A stretch of 64,000 nucleotides of DNA from Flagellimonas sp947499585 (lineage in GTDB: Bacteria; Bacteroidota; Bacteroidia; Flavobacteriales; Flavobacteriaceae), in NCBI RefSeq assembly GCF_044596045.1, contig NZ_CP138995.1, positions 1,116,001 through 1,180,000 of the forward strand. Reading direction: 5' to 3'. This document shows, in pieces, positions 18,454 through 28,207 of this stretch. A program made the translations under genes and the position numbers. Numbering within the stretch: the first letter of the stretch is position 1; each line of letters opens with the position of its first letter. A model generated the notes under the pieces. It was not told the origin of the DNA, did not search any database, and saw only the letters and a list, made by a program, of their open reading frames with translations.

Positions 18454-20757
18454 ATGAATCAAGATTATATAAAATCGGACCCTTGGTCCATTATAGAGGA
18501 AGGTTTTGATAAAGAACAAGTCAAATCCTCCGAAAGCCTTTTCAGTATAGGAAATGGGGCCATGGGGCAACGTGCTAATTTTGAAGAAGAATACTCGGGA
18601 GAAACTTTTCAGGGGAGCTACATAGCTGGGGTATACTATCCCGATAAGACTAGAGTGGGCTGGTGGAAAAATGGATACCCAGAATACTTTGCCAAAGTAC
18701 TGAACGCTCCAAATTGGATTGGAATCAATGTTTTTATTGACGGAGTTTCTCTGGATTTGAACACTTGCGCAAGTGTTTCCAATTTCAAAAGAGAGCTTAA
18801 CATGAAAGAAGGTTGGTATCAACGAAGCTTTCAAGCCAAGCTATCTAACAATATTGAAGTCGATGCAAAAATCACTCGTTTTTTAAGCTTGGATGTTGAT
18901 GAAGTTGGAGCTATAAAAATGGAGTTGGCACTACTAAATTCTAACGCCAAAGTGAAGTTAGTTCCTTATTTGGATAGTGGTATCACCAATGAAGATAGCA
19001 ACTGGGATGATAAGTTTTGGAATACCACTAGTGTGGACTTCGATAAAGATAGAGCTTATATAGAGGCCCATACGATGAAAACCAATTTTGCAACCTGCAC
19101 CTTTATGCATGCAAATGCAGAATTCAATGGAGTTTCAATACCTGCACAATTGGGAGATAAAACAGATTCTTTCATTGGTCTTGAATTTGAAAAAAAAGTT
19201 TCCCGAGGAGAAAAAATTTCTTTGACAAAATTTGGAGGGTACACGGTTTCTAGAAATAATGAAACTTCAGAATTAATAAATGTAGCCAATACAGTCATAG
19301 ATCAAGCAACGGCCATGGGCTTTGATGCACTTTTGGAAAAACAAAAAGAAGCTTGGGCCAATATTTGGGAAATGAGCGATATCACTATAGAAGGTGATGT
19401 AAAAGCACAACAAGGTATCCGTTTTAATATTTTTCAATTAAACCAGACTTACTTAGGAAAAGATTCTCGATTGAATATTGGTCCAAAGGGGTTTACAGGA
19501 GAGAAGTATGGCGGAAGCACTTATTGGGATACAGAAGCCTATTGCCTTCCTTTTTATATGGCCACCAAAAATCAAGAAGTAGCATGGAGCTTGTTGGAGT
19601 ATCGCTACAATCATTTAGAAAAAGCCATTGAGAATGCTCAAAAATTAGGCTTTACCAATGGAGCGGCACTTTACCCAATGGTAACCATGAACGGAGAAGA
19701 ATGCCATAACGAATGGGAAATCACCTTTGAGGAAATCCATCGGAATGGAGCTATTTCATTTGCTATCTTCAATTACCACAGATTTACGGGAGATTACAGT
19801 TACATCCCAAAAATGGGATTGGAAGTTTTGATTGGTATCGCAAGATTTTGGCAACAGAGGGTCAATTTTTCTCAGGATAAACAAAAGTATGTGATGCTGG
19901 GCATTACAGGCCCCAATGAATATGAAAACAATGTCAACAACAATTGGTACACAAACTATTTGGCCAAATGGTGTATAGATTATGCCTTGGAGCAATTGGA
20001 AGTAGTTAAGGATGAGTACCCAGAAGACTATAAAAGAATTGTTTCTAAAACAAGTCTGACTTCTTCAGAAACAGAAGGTTGGGCAAAGGTAGTCAACAAC
20101 ATGTACTTTCCATATTCTGAAAAGCATGAAGTGTTCTTGCAGCAAGATGGCTTTTTAGATAAAGAGTTGATTAAGGTTGAGGATTTAGATAAATCAAATA
20201 GACCGATCAACCAAAAGTGGAGTTGGGATAGGATTTTGCGGTCTCCTTATATAAAACAAGCTGATGTATTACAGGGGTTCTATTTTTTTGAAGACCATTT
20301 CAGCTCAGAAGCGCTAGAGAAACATTTTGACTTTTACGAGCCATTTACCATTCATGAGTCTTCTCTGTCACCTTGCGTGCACAGCATACAGGCAGCAAAA
20401 CTGGGCAGAATGGAACAAGCCTACACTTTTTATCTAAGAACCTCAAGATTAGACTTGGATGATTATAACAAAGAAGTGGAAGAAGGTCTACATATAACAT
20501 CCATGGCTGGGACATGGATGAGCATTGTAGAAGGTTTTGGTGGCATGCGAGTGTTGAACGATCAGCTTCATTTTACTCCACAGATACCAACACAATGGAA
20601 ATCGTATTCTTTTAAAGTTAATTTCAGAAACCAAATAATCACCATTACAGTTTCAGAAAAACAAGCAAATTTTGAAGTAACAGGAGACAAGGATTTGACG
20701 ATTCAGGTAAATGATAAACCATTGATATTGACTCCTGGAAAAAGTGTTCAGGCATGA
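18454..20757 (+). CDS. GH65 family disaccharide phosphorylase (maltose phosphorylase type)
   Basis: A 767-residue GH65 enzyme of normal length. The catalytic acid is Glu489 in GITGPNEYENNVNNNWYT, close to the Glu487 position recalled for Lactobacillus maltose phosphorylase. The conserved NEWEITFEEIHRNGA block (about 419-433) and phosphate-site ESSLSPCVHS are intact. It phosphorolyses an alpha-glucoside, giving beta-glucose 1-phosphate plus glucose if the substrate is maltose; no signal peptide, so cytoplasmic. It overlaps the following GH13 gene by 4 bp. Trehalose, kojibiose or nigerose specificity cannot be excluded. The usual neighbour beta-phosphoglucomutase is absent from the window. Confidence 0.85.
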   Translation: MNQDYIKSDPWSIIEEGFDKEQVKSSESLFSIGNGAMGQRANFEEEYSGETFQGSYIAGVYYPDKTRVGWWKNGYPEYFAKVLNAPNWIGINVFIDGVSLDLNTCASVSNFKRELNMKEGWYQRSFQAKLSNNIEVDAKITRFLSLDVDEVGAIKMELALLNSNAKVKLVPYLDSGITNEDSNWDDKFWNTTSVDFDKDRAYIEAHTMKTNFATCTFMHANAEFNGVSIPAQLGDKTDSFIGLEFEKKVSRGEKISLTKFGGYTVSRNNETSELINVANTVIDQATAMGFDALLEKQKEAWANIWEMSDITIEGDVKAQQGIRFNIFQLNQTYLGKDSRLNIGPKGFTGEKYGGSTYWDTEAYCLPFYMATKNQEVAWSLLEYRYNHLEKAIENAQKLGFTNGAALYPMVTMNGEECHNEWEITFEEIHRNGAISFAIFNYHRFTGDYSYIPKMGLEVLIGIARFWQQRVNFSQDKQKYVMLGITGPNEYENNVNNNWYTNYLAKWCIDYALEQLEVVKDEYPEDYKRIVSKTSLTSSETEGWAKVVNNMYFPYSEKHEVFLQQDGFLDKELIKVEDLDKSNRPINQKWSWDRILRSPYIKQADVLQGFYFFEDHFSSEALEKHFDFYEPFTIHESSLSPCVHSIQAAKLGRMEQAYTFYLRTSRLDLDDYNKEVEEGLHITSMAGTWMSIVEGFGGMRVLNDQLHFTPQIPTQWKSYSFKVNFRNQIITITVSEKQANFEVTGDKDLTIQVNDKPLILTPGKSVQA

Positions 20758-22625
20758 AAAGGAATCTCTACATTGCCTTTTTGGCAATCATGGGGATATT
20801 GCATTCATGCGAACAGAAAGTTGAAAAAAAATCAGTTCAACCCACAATGAAAAAGAAAGCTGTAGTTTATCAGGTTTTTACCAGACTTTTTGGAAATACG
20901 AACAACACCAATAAACCTTGGGGTACCATTGAAGAAAATGGAGTTGGGAAGTTTGCTGATTTTACAGATAAAGCACTGTCAGAAATCAAGGATTTGGGAA
21001 TAACCCATGTTTGGTATACTGGCGTTCCCCATCATGCATTGATCAATGATTATTCTGCTTACGGAATTTCAAATGATGATCCAGATGTGGTCAAAGGTCG
21101 CGCGGGATCTCCCTATGCTGTTAAAGATTATTATAATGTAAATCCAGACTTGGCTGTTGACCCTTCCAAAAGATTGGAGGAATTTAAGGTATTGATACAA
21201 AGAACGCATAAGGCAAAGATGAAGGTCATTATCGATATTGTACCCAATCATGTGGCCAGAAATTATGAAGGACTAACCAATCCCGATGGAGTCTCGGATT
21301 TTGGGGCAAACGACGATGTTTCCTTGGAGTACCATGTTAACAACAATTTCTATTATATCCCAGAAACGGAATTCAAGGTTCCAGAATGGCAAGATGCATA
21401 TCTTCCACTTGGTGGAGAAGAAAATAGGCTTTCAGACGCTAAGTTTAAGGAACATCCGGCAAAATGGACCGGCAATGGTTCGCGATTAGCGCAACCTCAT
21501 TTCAATGATTGGTACGAAACCGTAAAAGTAAACTATGGCATAAGACCAGATGGTACAAAGGATTTTGAAGAATTACCAGAAGGGTTTGATGCAAAGGATT
21601 ACAAGGCTCATTTTGAGTTTTGGAGTACCAAAACAGTTCCCGATTCATGGAATAAGTTTAGAGATATAGCCCTGTATTGGCTGGACTTTGGAGTGGATGG
21701 TTTTCGTTTTGATATGGCCGAGATGGTGCCGGTGGAATTTTGGAGCTATTTGAATTCCAACATCAAAATGAAAAACCCTGAAGCTTTTTTATTGGCTGAG
21801 GTCTACAACCCAGACCTTTATAGGGATTATATCCATAAAGGGAAAATGGATTATTTGTACGATAAGGTTGAGCTTTACGATAGCATAAAACACATTATGA
21901 AAGGTTATGGTTGGACAGATCATATTCCGGTTGTCCAAAAAGGAATGGCAGATATAGAACATCATATGCTCCATTTTTTGGAAAACCATGATGAACAGCG
22001 TATTGCTAGTCCAGACTTTGTAGGCAGTGCGGAGCTGGCAAAACCTGCTATGGTAGTTTCTGCAACACTGAGTACGTCGCCAACCATGATTTATTTTGGT
22101 CAAGACGTAGGTGAACCTGGAGCAGAAGATGCCGGGTTTGGTAGCCCCACACGTACTTCAATTTTTGATTATATAGGAGTGCCCAACCATCAACGATGGA
22201 TGAACAATAAAAAGTTTGATGGAGGTCAACTAACTGATAGTGAACAGGAACTTCGAGATTTTTACAAACGCTTGTTGAACTTCACCATTGAGAGTGATGC
22301 CTTGATGGGCGAGTATCAAGAAATCCATTTTTTTAACAAAAACCATACGGAGAATTATGACCATAGAGTACTTTCATACGTTAGATGGTCCAATGATGAA
22401 AAATTGATAATAGTATCAAACTTTGATGTTGAAAAAAGCTATGCTTTTGAATTAAAAATTCCTGAAGAGATTATCACTAAATGGAATTTGAAGAATCAAG
22501 AATATGATTTAAAAGAAGAGCTATACGGAGAAATAGATAAAGCCCTTTTCGTGAAAAATGGACAAGGAAAAGTTGAAGTCGAGCTTCAACCTCTTGAGTC
22601 TTTTATTTTTAGGGTTAATGAATAA
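20754..22625 (+). CDS. GH13 alpha-amylase-family lipoprotein
   Basis: A 623-residue exported lipoprotein (GILHSC lipobox) with all GH13 signature regions: DIVPNHVAR, GFRFDMAEM with nucleophile Asp320, acid/base Glu349 in LAEVYNP, and Asp413 in ENHDEQR. It should cleave alpha-glucosidic bonds in the periplasm or at the outer membrane and feed the GH65 phosphorylase, with which it overlaps by 4 bp (ATGA). Exact specificity (amylase, neopullulanase or alpha-glucosidase-like) is not clear. A bidirectional terminator follows 3 bp after its stop. Confidence 0.88.
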   Translation: MKRNLYIAFLAIMGILHSCEQKVEKKSVQPTMKKKAVVYQVFTRLFGNTNNTNKPWGTIEENGVGKFADFTDKALSEIKDLGITHVWYTGVPHHALINDYSAYGISNDDPDVVKGRAGSPYAVKDYYNVNPDLAVDPSKRLEEFKVLIQRTHKAKMKVIIDIVPNHVARNYEGLTNPDGVSDFGANDDVSLEYHVNNNFYYIPETEFKVPEWQDAYLPLGGEENRLSDAKFKEHPAKWTGNGSRLAQPHFNDWYETVKVNYGIRPDGTKDFEELPEGFDAKDYKAHFEFWSTKTVPDSWNKFRDIALYWLDFGVDGFRFDMAEMVPVEFWSYLNSNIKMKNPEAFLLAEVYNPDLYRDYIHKGKMDYLYDKVELYDSIKHIMKGYGWTDHIPVVQKGMADIEHHMLHFLENHDEQRIASPDFVGSAELAKPAMVVSATLSTSPTMIYFGQDVGEPGAEDAGFGSPTRTSIFDYIGVPNHQRWMNNKKFDGGQLTDSEQELRDFYKRLLNFTIESDALMGEYQEIHFFNKNHTENYDHRVLSYVRWSNDEKLIIVSNFDVEKSYAFELKIPEEIITKWNLKNQEYDLKEELYGEIDKALFVKNGQGKVEVELQPLESFIFRVNE

Positions 22626-22628
22626 AAA

Positions 22629-22653
22629 AAGCGGATTGCATAACAATCCGCTT
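22629..22653. terminator. Bidirectional intrinsic terminator
   Basis: AAGCGGATTG / CAATCCGCTT form a perfect 10-bp stem with a CATAA loop between the convergent GH13 and membrane-protein genes. The A run on its left gives a strong T tract for minus-strand transcripts; the plus-strand side is weaker. Confidence 0.8.
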
Positions 22654-22677
22654 AAGTTCAAGGTCGGTTAATTTCCT

Positions 22678-23097
22678 TTAAGCTTTTGGTGCAGTTTTTT
22701 GGTACACCAATCCTATCACCATTCCAATGATTCCATAGAAAACAATCTGCACAACTGCATCAACCAAAGTTCCGGTCATATCCATAAGTCCCATAACAGC
22801 ATGGTTTAATATACCCATGCCAAGTCCAGTAAAGACGCCAATCCATGCACCAAACTGAAAACCTTCTTTAGCACTGTGATGCCCTCTAGCCCATTTGCTA
22901 TACACTGAGCTTAATACGAAAGCCATGATTACATTACCTCCAGCAATTAACCCCATATTCATATCTTCATTCAAAAAATTCTTAAGGGTATGTGTCTCAT
23001 AAAAATCGGCTAGTAAAAACTCCCAAATTCCGTATCCTAACAAAAACATTGTTACGAAAGCGGCAAGTGTCGCTAATAAATTAGATTTTGAAAACAT
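22678..23097 (-). CDS. Small integral membrane protein of unknown function
   Basis: A 139-residue protein with four clear membrane segments (about 7-28, 47-66, 82-103 and 112-133) and a small hydrophilic loop SKWARGHHSAKEGFQ. It resembles the general class of small DUF1761-like four-helix membrane proteins, but I do not recognise the family with certainty. It stands alone, converging on the GH13 gene and sharing its terminator. No function is proposed. Confidence 0.7.
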   Translation of the reverse strand: MFSKSNLLATLAAFVTMFLLGYGIWEFLLADFYETHTLKNFLNEDMNMGLIAGGNVIMAFVLSSVYSKWARGHHSAKEGFQFGAWIGVFTGLGMGILNHAVMGLMDMTGTLVDAVVQIVFYGIIGMVIGLVYQKTAPKA

Positions 23098-23283
23098 GTT
23101 GGTTTGTTTATTGGTTAATAATGTGATAAAAGTATTAAATAAAATTTAACAAATTGATAAAAATTTATACCTTATTATGAGAATATCTCTTCTATAAAGT
23201 GTTTTTACTGATATAGTTGCATCTATTTTAACGCTGGCAATTTCAATTTCATGTTGTATTTTTAGTGGTACAAATGAATCAAA

Positions 23284-24036
23284 ATGAAAAAAAGCTTACC
23301 CTTAGCATTGATTGCTGTTTTGTTATTTAATAGTTGTGATATGATGGATTCTAAACCTTTGGTTATTGGGCATAGGGGTGCCATGGGACATGAAACTGAA
23401 AATACCTTGGCATCAGTCCAAAAAGCAATGGATTTAGGAGTGGATATGATTGAAATAGATGTATTCCAAATCTATAGTGGGGAAACTGTTGTATTTCATG
23501 ATGAACGCGTGGAAAGACTTTCAAATAGTGGCGGTAAAATAGAAGATTACAACATAGTAGACCTTAAGCAACTTATTTTAGACGGAAACCATAAAATCCC
23601 AATGCTACAGGATGTGCTAAAGCTTATAGATAATAAGGTAGCACTTAACATTGAACTTAAAGGATCTAACACTGCAGATAGAGTAAACTTTATTACCAAT
23701 GTGTATATAAGAGATAGGGGATGGTCTCCTGAAAACTTCATCATTTCAAGTTTTAAATGGGATGAGCTGAGAAAAATGCGGGAGCTTAATAAGGATGTTC
23801 AAATTGCTGTTTTAACAGAAGAAGATCCTTTAGAAGCGATTACTGTAGCCAAAGAACTAAATGCTGTTGCCATAAATCCCAACTATAAAACATTGAATGA
23901 AGAAAATACAGCTAAAATTCAAGAAGAAGGATTTAGAATCTACACATGGACCGTTAATGAACCTGAAGATATTCAAAAAATGAAGGATTATGGAGTGGAT
24001 GGAATTATCACAAATTATCCTGAACGGGTAAATTAA
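23284..24036 (+). CDS. Glycerophosphodiester phosphodiesterase, lipoprotein
   Basis: A 250-residue GDPD-family enzyme: lipobox LLFNSC, then IGHRGAMGHETENTLAS and MIEIDVF with the metal-binding His, Glu and Asp residues, VVFHDERVERLSNS, and the late TWTVNEPEDIQKM and GVDGIITNYPE blocks. It hydrolyses glycerophosphodiesters to glycerol 3-phosphate plus alcohol, outside the cytoplasm given the lipoprotein signal. Its stop overlaps the start of the next gene by 1 bp (TAATG). The glycerol facilitator and kinase genes lie nearby on the other strand. Confidence 0.9.
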   Translation: MKKSLPLALIAVLLFNSCDMMDSKPLVIGHRGAMGHETENTLASVQKAMDLGVDMIEIDVFQIYSGETVVFHDERVERLSNSGGKIEDYNIVDLKQLILDGNHKIPMLQDVLKLIDNKVALNIELKGSNTADRVNFITNVYIRDRGWSPENFIISSFKWDELRKMRELNKDVQIAVLTEEDPLEAITVAKELNAVAINPNYKTLNEENTAKIQEEGFRIYTWTVNEPEDIQKMKDYGVDGIITNYPERVN

Positions 24037-25307
24037 TGTTTGATGTTGTTATTGTTGGAGGTGGTGCTGCCGGGTTTTATGCTGCGATTCAAGTTGCTGA
24101 ACAGGCTCCACATCTAAAAGTCGCCATTTTTGAAAGGGGTAAAACCGTGCTTTCTAAGGTTAAAGTTTCTGGAGGTGGTCGATGTAACGTTACCCATGGA
24201 GAATTTTCTGCGCATGATTTGGTCACCAATTACCCTAGAGGGCAAAAAGAACTTTTGGGACCTTTCCATACCTATGCTCCCGGGGATGTAATGTCTTTTT
24301 TTGAAGAAAGGGGAGTTCCATTAAAAATAGAATCGGACGGAAGGGTTTTTCCACAAAGCAATTCTTCACAATCCATTATTGATTGTCTTGTTGGTGAAGC
24401 AGAACAGCTAGGGGTTAAGGTTCTTAAAAATAGTTCTGTAAAACAATTTGGCAAAAACGAAAATGGAGAAGGATGGCAGATAACAACAATGAACAAACAT
24501 TACCAATGTAAAAAGCTGTTATTGGCTACAGGGAGCAATCCAAAAATTTGGAAACAGTTGGAAGCATTTGGACATAAAGTGATTTCTCCAGTTCCGTCTT
24601 TGTTTACTTTTAATATCAATGATGAACGAATCTCTGGAATTCAAGGAGTAAGCACCTTCGCAACTGTAGAAGTTCCGCCAAAAAAAATCTTTTCATCCAA
24701 AATTGGCGTTAAGCTAAAAAGTGTTCCAAAAGAAGAACCTGTCCTTCAAGCTGAGGGCCCTGTCTTAATAACGCATTGGGGATTGAGCGGCCCTGCCATT
24801 TTGAAGCTCTCCGCATGGGGAGCCAATATTTTGCATGATTATCATTATGTCTTTAGAGTGAATATTAATTGGACACCTGAATACACAACAGGTTCTATGG
24901 AACTTTTGTTGAGAGAAATAAAGGAGGTTGAAGCAAAAAAAACAGTTTTACGCACCAACGCTACCGATATTCCTCGAAGACTATGGGTGAATTTGGTAAA
25001 AGCTTCTGGAATTGAAGGGGATTTGAAATGGGCAGAGCTTACCAAAGAAAAACTTCAAAACCTAGCAAAACAACTAACTGCATGCTCTTTTAGAGTTGAG
25101 GGGAAAAGTACTTTTAAAGAAGAATTTGTTACAGCGGGCGGAGTAAATTTAAAGGAAATCAACTTTAAAACCTTTGAAAGCAAAATACATCCGAACCTAT
25201 ATTTTGCTGGAGAAATCATCAATGTGGATGCCATAACTGGAGGCTTTAATTTTCAAAATGCCTGGACTGGGGCTTACATAGCAGCTAAAGCTATTGCTTC
25301 TGGATAA
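24036..25307 (+). CDS. HI0933/BaiN-family NAD(P)/FAD-dependent oxidoreductase
   Basis: A 423-residue flavoprotein with N-terminal FAD-binding VIVGGGAAGFYAAIQVAE, the family block KVSGGGRCNVTHG, and C-terminal FAGEIINVDAITGGFNFQNAWTG cut short here as the conserved INVDAITGG. Members of this group are widely conserved; some reduce bile-acid or unsaturated substrates, but most have no assigned reaction. It is translationally coupled to the upstream phosphodiesterase and converges on the aquaporin gene. Confidence 0.85.
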   Translation: MFDVVIVGGGAAGFYAAIQVAEQAPHLKVAIFERGKTVLSKVKVSGGGRCNVTHGEFSAHDLVTNYPRGQKELLGPFHTYAPGDVMSFFEERGVPLKIESDGRVFPQSNSSQSIIDCLVGEAEQLGVKVLKNSSVKQFGKNENGEGWQITTMNKHYQCKKLLLATGSNPKIWKQLEAFGHKVISPVPSLFTFNINDERISGIQGVSTFATVEVPPKKIFSSKIGVKLKSVPKEEPVLQAEGPVLITHWGLSGPAILKLSAWGANILHDYHYVFRVNINWTPEYTTGSMELLLREIKEVEAKKTVLRTNATDIPRRLWVNLVKASGIEGDLKWAELTKEKLQNLAKQLTACSFRVEGKSTFKEEFVTAGGVNLKEINFKTFESKIHPNLYFAGEIINVDAITGGFNFQNAWTGAYIAAKAIASG

Positions 25308-25308
25308 T

Positions 25309-26037
25309 TTAGTGCAAAAACATGGCAATTCCTGCAGCCAATGCAGCACCTAGTATTGGACCTACAACCGGAATCCAAGAATACCTCCAACCATTTGACC
25401 CCTTATTTTTAATAGGAACTAAAGCATGTACTATTCGAGGTCCCAAATCGCGAGCGGGATTAATAGCATAGCCAGTGGTGCCCCCTAAAGACAAACCAAT
25501 TCCCCAAACAATAAGAGCAACAGGTAAAGCGCCCAAAGAACCTAAACCAATAATACTATTGTCCTTAGTTGCAACAGCATCAGTAAAGTACAGTACTGAA
25601 AACACCAGCACAAAAGTTCCTAAAATTTCTGTCAAAAGATTTAAAAAAGTATTTGGTATTGCAGGAGCGTTGCAAAAAACACCTCTTTTGCTATTTCCAT
25701 CCTCTGTGGCATCAAAATGGTCTTTGTTCATTAACCAAACAAAGAAAGCTCCAAGCATAGCGCCAATAAATTGAGCTAAAATATAGTTGGGAACATCATA
25801 AATTGAAAATTCTCCTGCCAACGCCAAACCAATAGTGACTGCTGGGTTTAGATGAGCTCCGCTATGGGGTCCAGCGACTACAACACCGGTATATACTGCG
25901 AAAGCCCACCCCGTTGTAATCACAATCCAACCAGAGCCACTTCCATAGGTTTTTTGTAAAGAAACATTTGCGTTTACGCCACAACCCAATAGAATCAAAA
26001 GGAATGTGCCAATAATCTCAGCGATAAAAGGAGTCAT
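25309..26037 (-). CDS. glpF: Glycerol uptake facilitator, aquaglyceroporin
   Basis: A 242-residue MIP-family channel with both NPA motifs: HLNPAVTIG and INPARDLGPR. The Asp after the second NPAR and the GAHLNPAV context favour the glycerol-conducting GlpF branch over water-only aquaporins. Six membrane segments plus two half helices are visible. It is 37 bp downstream of the glycerol kinase gene on the same strand, forming a glpK-glpF operon. Confidence 0.9.
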   Translation of the reverse strand: MTPFIAEIIGTFLLILLGCGVNANVSLQKTYGSGSGWIVITTGWAFAVYTGVVVAGPHSGAHLNPAVTIGLALAGEFSIYDVPNYILAQFIGAMLGAFFVWLMNKDHFDATEDGNSKRGVFCNAPAIPNTFLNLLTEILGTFVLVFSVLYFTDAVATKDNSIIGLGSLGALPVALIVWGIGLSLGGTTGYAINPARDLGPRIVHALVPIKNKGSNGWRYSWIPVVGPILGAALAAGIAMFLH

Positions 26038-26074
26038 GATAGGTTTTGGTTAAAGGTTATTAGTTTCAACTATT

Positions 26075-27571
26075 TTAAGATTCTCCTGTCCAAAATTCCA
26101 ACGCTTTAATGGCTCTGTACCACCCTTGAATGCCTTTTTCAATGGGTTCTCTTTCTGTAGATGGATTAAAGTGTACATCTGTTTGCCATATATCTTGAAT
26201 TTCCTCCGGACTTTCCCAATAACCAACTGCCAATCCAGCTAAGTATGCAGCACCCATAACGGTTGTTTCCACAATTTTAGGACGTACCGTTACGGTGTTC
26301 AAGACATCAGATTGAAATTGCATAAGCATATTGTTGACGGTCGCTCCTCCATCAACTCTTAATTCTTTAATGGAAATTCCAGAATCTGCTTCCATGGCTT
26401 TTAAAATGTCCATGGTCTGGTATGCAATGGATTCCAAGGCTGCTCGCGCAATGTGGGCATCAGTGCTTCCTCTTGTCAATCCAAAAATAGTTCCTTGGGC
26501 ATATTGGTTCCAGTGTGGAGCACCTAATCCAGCAAATGCAGGGACAAAATAAACACCTTCTGAGCTATCTACTGAACTGGCCAGTTGTTCCACTTCAGAA
26601 GAAGTTTTTATAATTTTTAAACTGTCACGTAGCCACTGTACCACAGCGCCCGCTATAAAAATACTTCCTTCGAGTGCATAGGTGGTCTTCCCGTTTATTT
26701 TCCACGCTACAGTAGTGAGCAAATTGTTTTTGGAAACAATTGGTTTATCACCAATGTTCATAAGCATAAAGCAACCTGTGCCATAGGTGTTTTTTACCAT
26801 ACCTTGCTTGGTGCACATTTGACCAAATAAAGCAGCTTGCTGATCTCCTGCAATACCCGCTATAGGAATTTTGGCAGCAAAGAAGTTTGGACTTGTATGG
26901 CCATAAACTTCACTGGATTGTTTTACTTCCGGCAGCATACTTTTTGGAATGGTTAAAAGCTCTAAAAGTTCATCATCCCACTCCATTGTGTTGATGTTGA
27001 ATATTAAAGAACGACAAGCGTTTGTAACATCGGTAATATGAAGCTTTCCTTCTGTCATCTTCCAAATAAGCCATGTATCAATAGTTCCCAGCACTAAATC
27101 ACCTGCTTCTGCTTTTTCTCTGGCTCCTTCTACATTATCCAGAATCCATTTTACCTTTGTGCCAGAGAAGTAGGAATCAATGACCAAGCCAGTTTTTTCA
27201 CGGATCATTTCAGATTTCCCTTGGCTTTTTAGTTCATCACAGTATTCAGAGGTTCGCTTATCTTGCCAAACAATGGCATTGTAAATAGGTTCACCGGTAT
27301 TTCTGTCCCAAACAACAACAGTCTCACGCTGATTTGTAATTCCTATGGCAGCCAATTGCTCACCTTTTATACCTTTTATGCTTACGGCCTCAGCTGCCAT
27401 TCCGGCTTGGGTTGCCCATATTTCATTAGCGTCATGCTCTACCCATCCTGGTTTTGGAAAAATTTGGGTGAATTCTTTTTGTGCTACAGAGATTATGGTC
27501 CCCTTTTTATCAAAAACTACGGCTCTAGAACTGGTTGTGCCTTGATCTAAGGCAAGGATATATTGATTCAT
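26075..27571 (-). CDS. glpK: Glycerol kinase
   Basis: A 498-residue FGGY-family kinase, exactly the usual GlpK length. It starts with ALDQGTTSSRAVVFD (phosphate loop 1) and contains GITNQRETVVVWD, GDQQAALFGQ and the C-terminal ELRVDGGATVNN block. It phosphorylates glycerol to glycerol 3-phosphate with ATP in the cytoplasm. Operon with glpF. In this window glycerol could come from glycerophosphodiesters or, speculatively, from sulfoquinovosyl glycerol. Confidence 0.96.
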   Translation of the reverse strand: MNQYILALDQGTTSSRAVVFDKKGTIISVAQKEFTQIFPKPGWVEHDANEIWATQAGMAAEAVSIKGIKGEQLAAIGITNQRETVVVWDRNTGEPIYNAIVWQDKRTSEYCDELKSQGKSEMIREKTGLVIDSYFSGTKVKWILDNVEGAREKAEAGDLVLGTIDTWLIWKMTEGKLHITDVTNACRSLIFNINTMEWDDELLELLTIPKSMLPEVKQSSEVYGHTSPNFFAAKIPIAGIAGDQQAALFGQMCTKQGMVKNTYGTGCFMLMNIGDKPIVSKNNLLTTVAWKINGKTTYALEGSIFIAGAVVQWLRDSLKIIKTSSEVEQLASSVDSSEGVYFVPAFAGLGAPHWNQYAQGTIFGLTRGSTDAHIARAALESIAYQTMDILKAMEADSGISIKELRVDGGATVNNMLMQFQSDVLNTVTVRPKIVETTVMGAAYLAGLAVGYWESPEEIQDIWQTDVHFNPSTEREPIEKGIQGWYRAIKALEFWTGES

Positions 27572-27642
27572 TTAGATTAATTTAATGCGTTTGAATTTAC
27601 TAAAATAAATCGGAGTAGTTTTATTCGTCAAGATTATAAATT

Positions 27643-28182
27643 ATGAAAAGATACATAGCGCTCTTGAGAGGAATCAATGTAAGCGGCCAAAAGAAAATTA
27701 AAATGGCCGATTTAAAGCAGACTCTGGAAAACAGTGGACTACAAAATGTAAAAACCTATATTCAAAGTGGGAATATTGTTTTTGATAGCGAGATTATTGA
27801 AACTGATATGCTTCAAGATAAAATTCATAATGCAATTTTAAACGATTTTGCTTTTGAAGTGCCTGTATTGGTGAAAATCAGTAGTCAACTGGAAATGATT
27901 TTAACAGCGAATCCGTTTGCGGATGAAGTGGAAGAAAACAGATTATACTTTGTGTTACTTAAAAACCCTCCAGTACAGAGTTTGGTTGATGAATTCAATG
28001 AAGTAAATTTTGTTAATGAGGATTTTAGTATAACAAATGCATGTGTTTATTTATGTTGCAAAAACGGATATGGAAATGCTAAACTCAACAATAATCTTGT
28101 AGAAAGAAAGCTAAAAGTACAGGCTACAACACGCAATTTAAAGACGATGCAAAAGTTGATTGAAATGACAAAAGACTCTTAA
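27643..28182 (+). CDS. DUF1697 family protein
   Basis: A 179-residue protein starting YIALLRGINVSGQKKIKM, the hallmark of DUF1697, followed by TYIQSGNIVF and the terminal R-N-L-KTMQKL block. These small cytoplasmic proteins are widespread and have no established function. It is a single gene between glpK (divergent) and the TspO gene (convergent). Confidence 0.88.
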   Translation: MKRYIALLRGINVSGQKKIKMADLKQTLENSGLQNVKTYIQSGNIVFDSEIIETDMLQDKIHNAILNDFAFEVPVLVKISSQLEMILTANPFADEVEENRLYFVLLKNPPVQSLVDEFNEVNFVNEDFSITNACVYLCCKNGYGNAKLNNNLVERKLKVQATTRNLKTMQKLIEMTKDS

Positions 28183-28207
28183 TATTGAGTTTCTTGAATC
28201 TGAAAAA

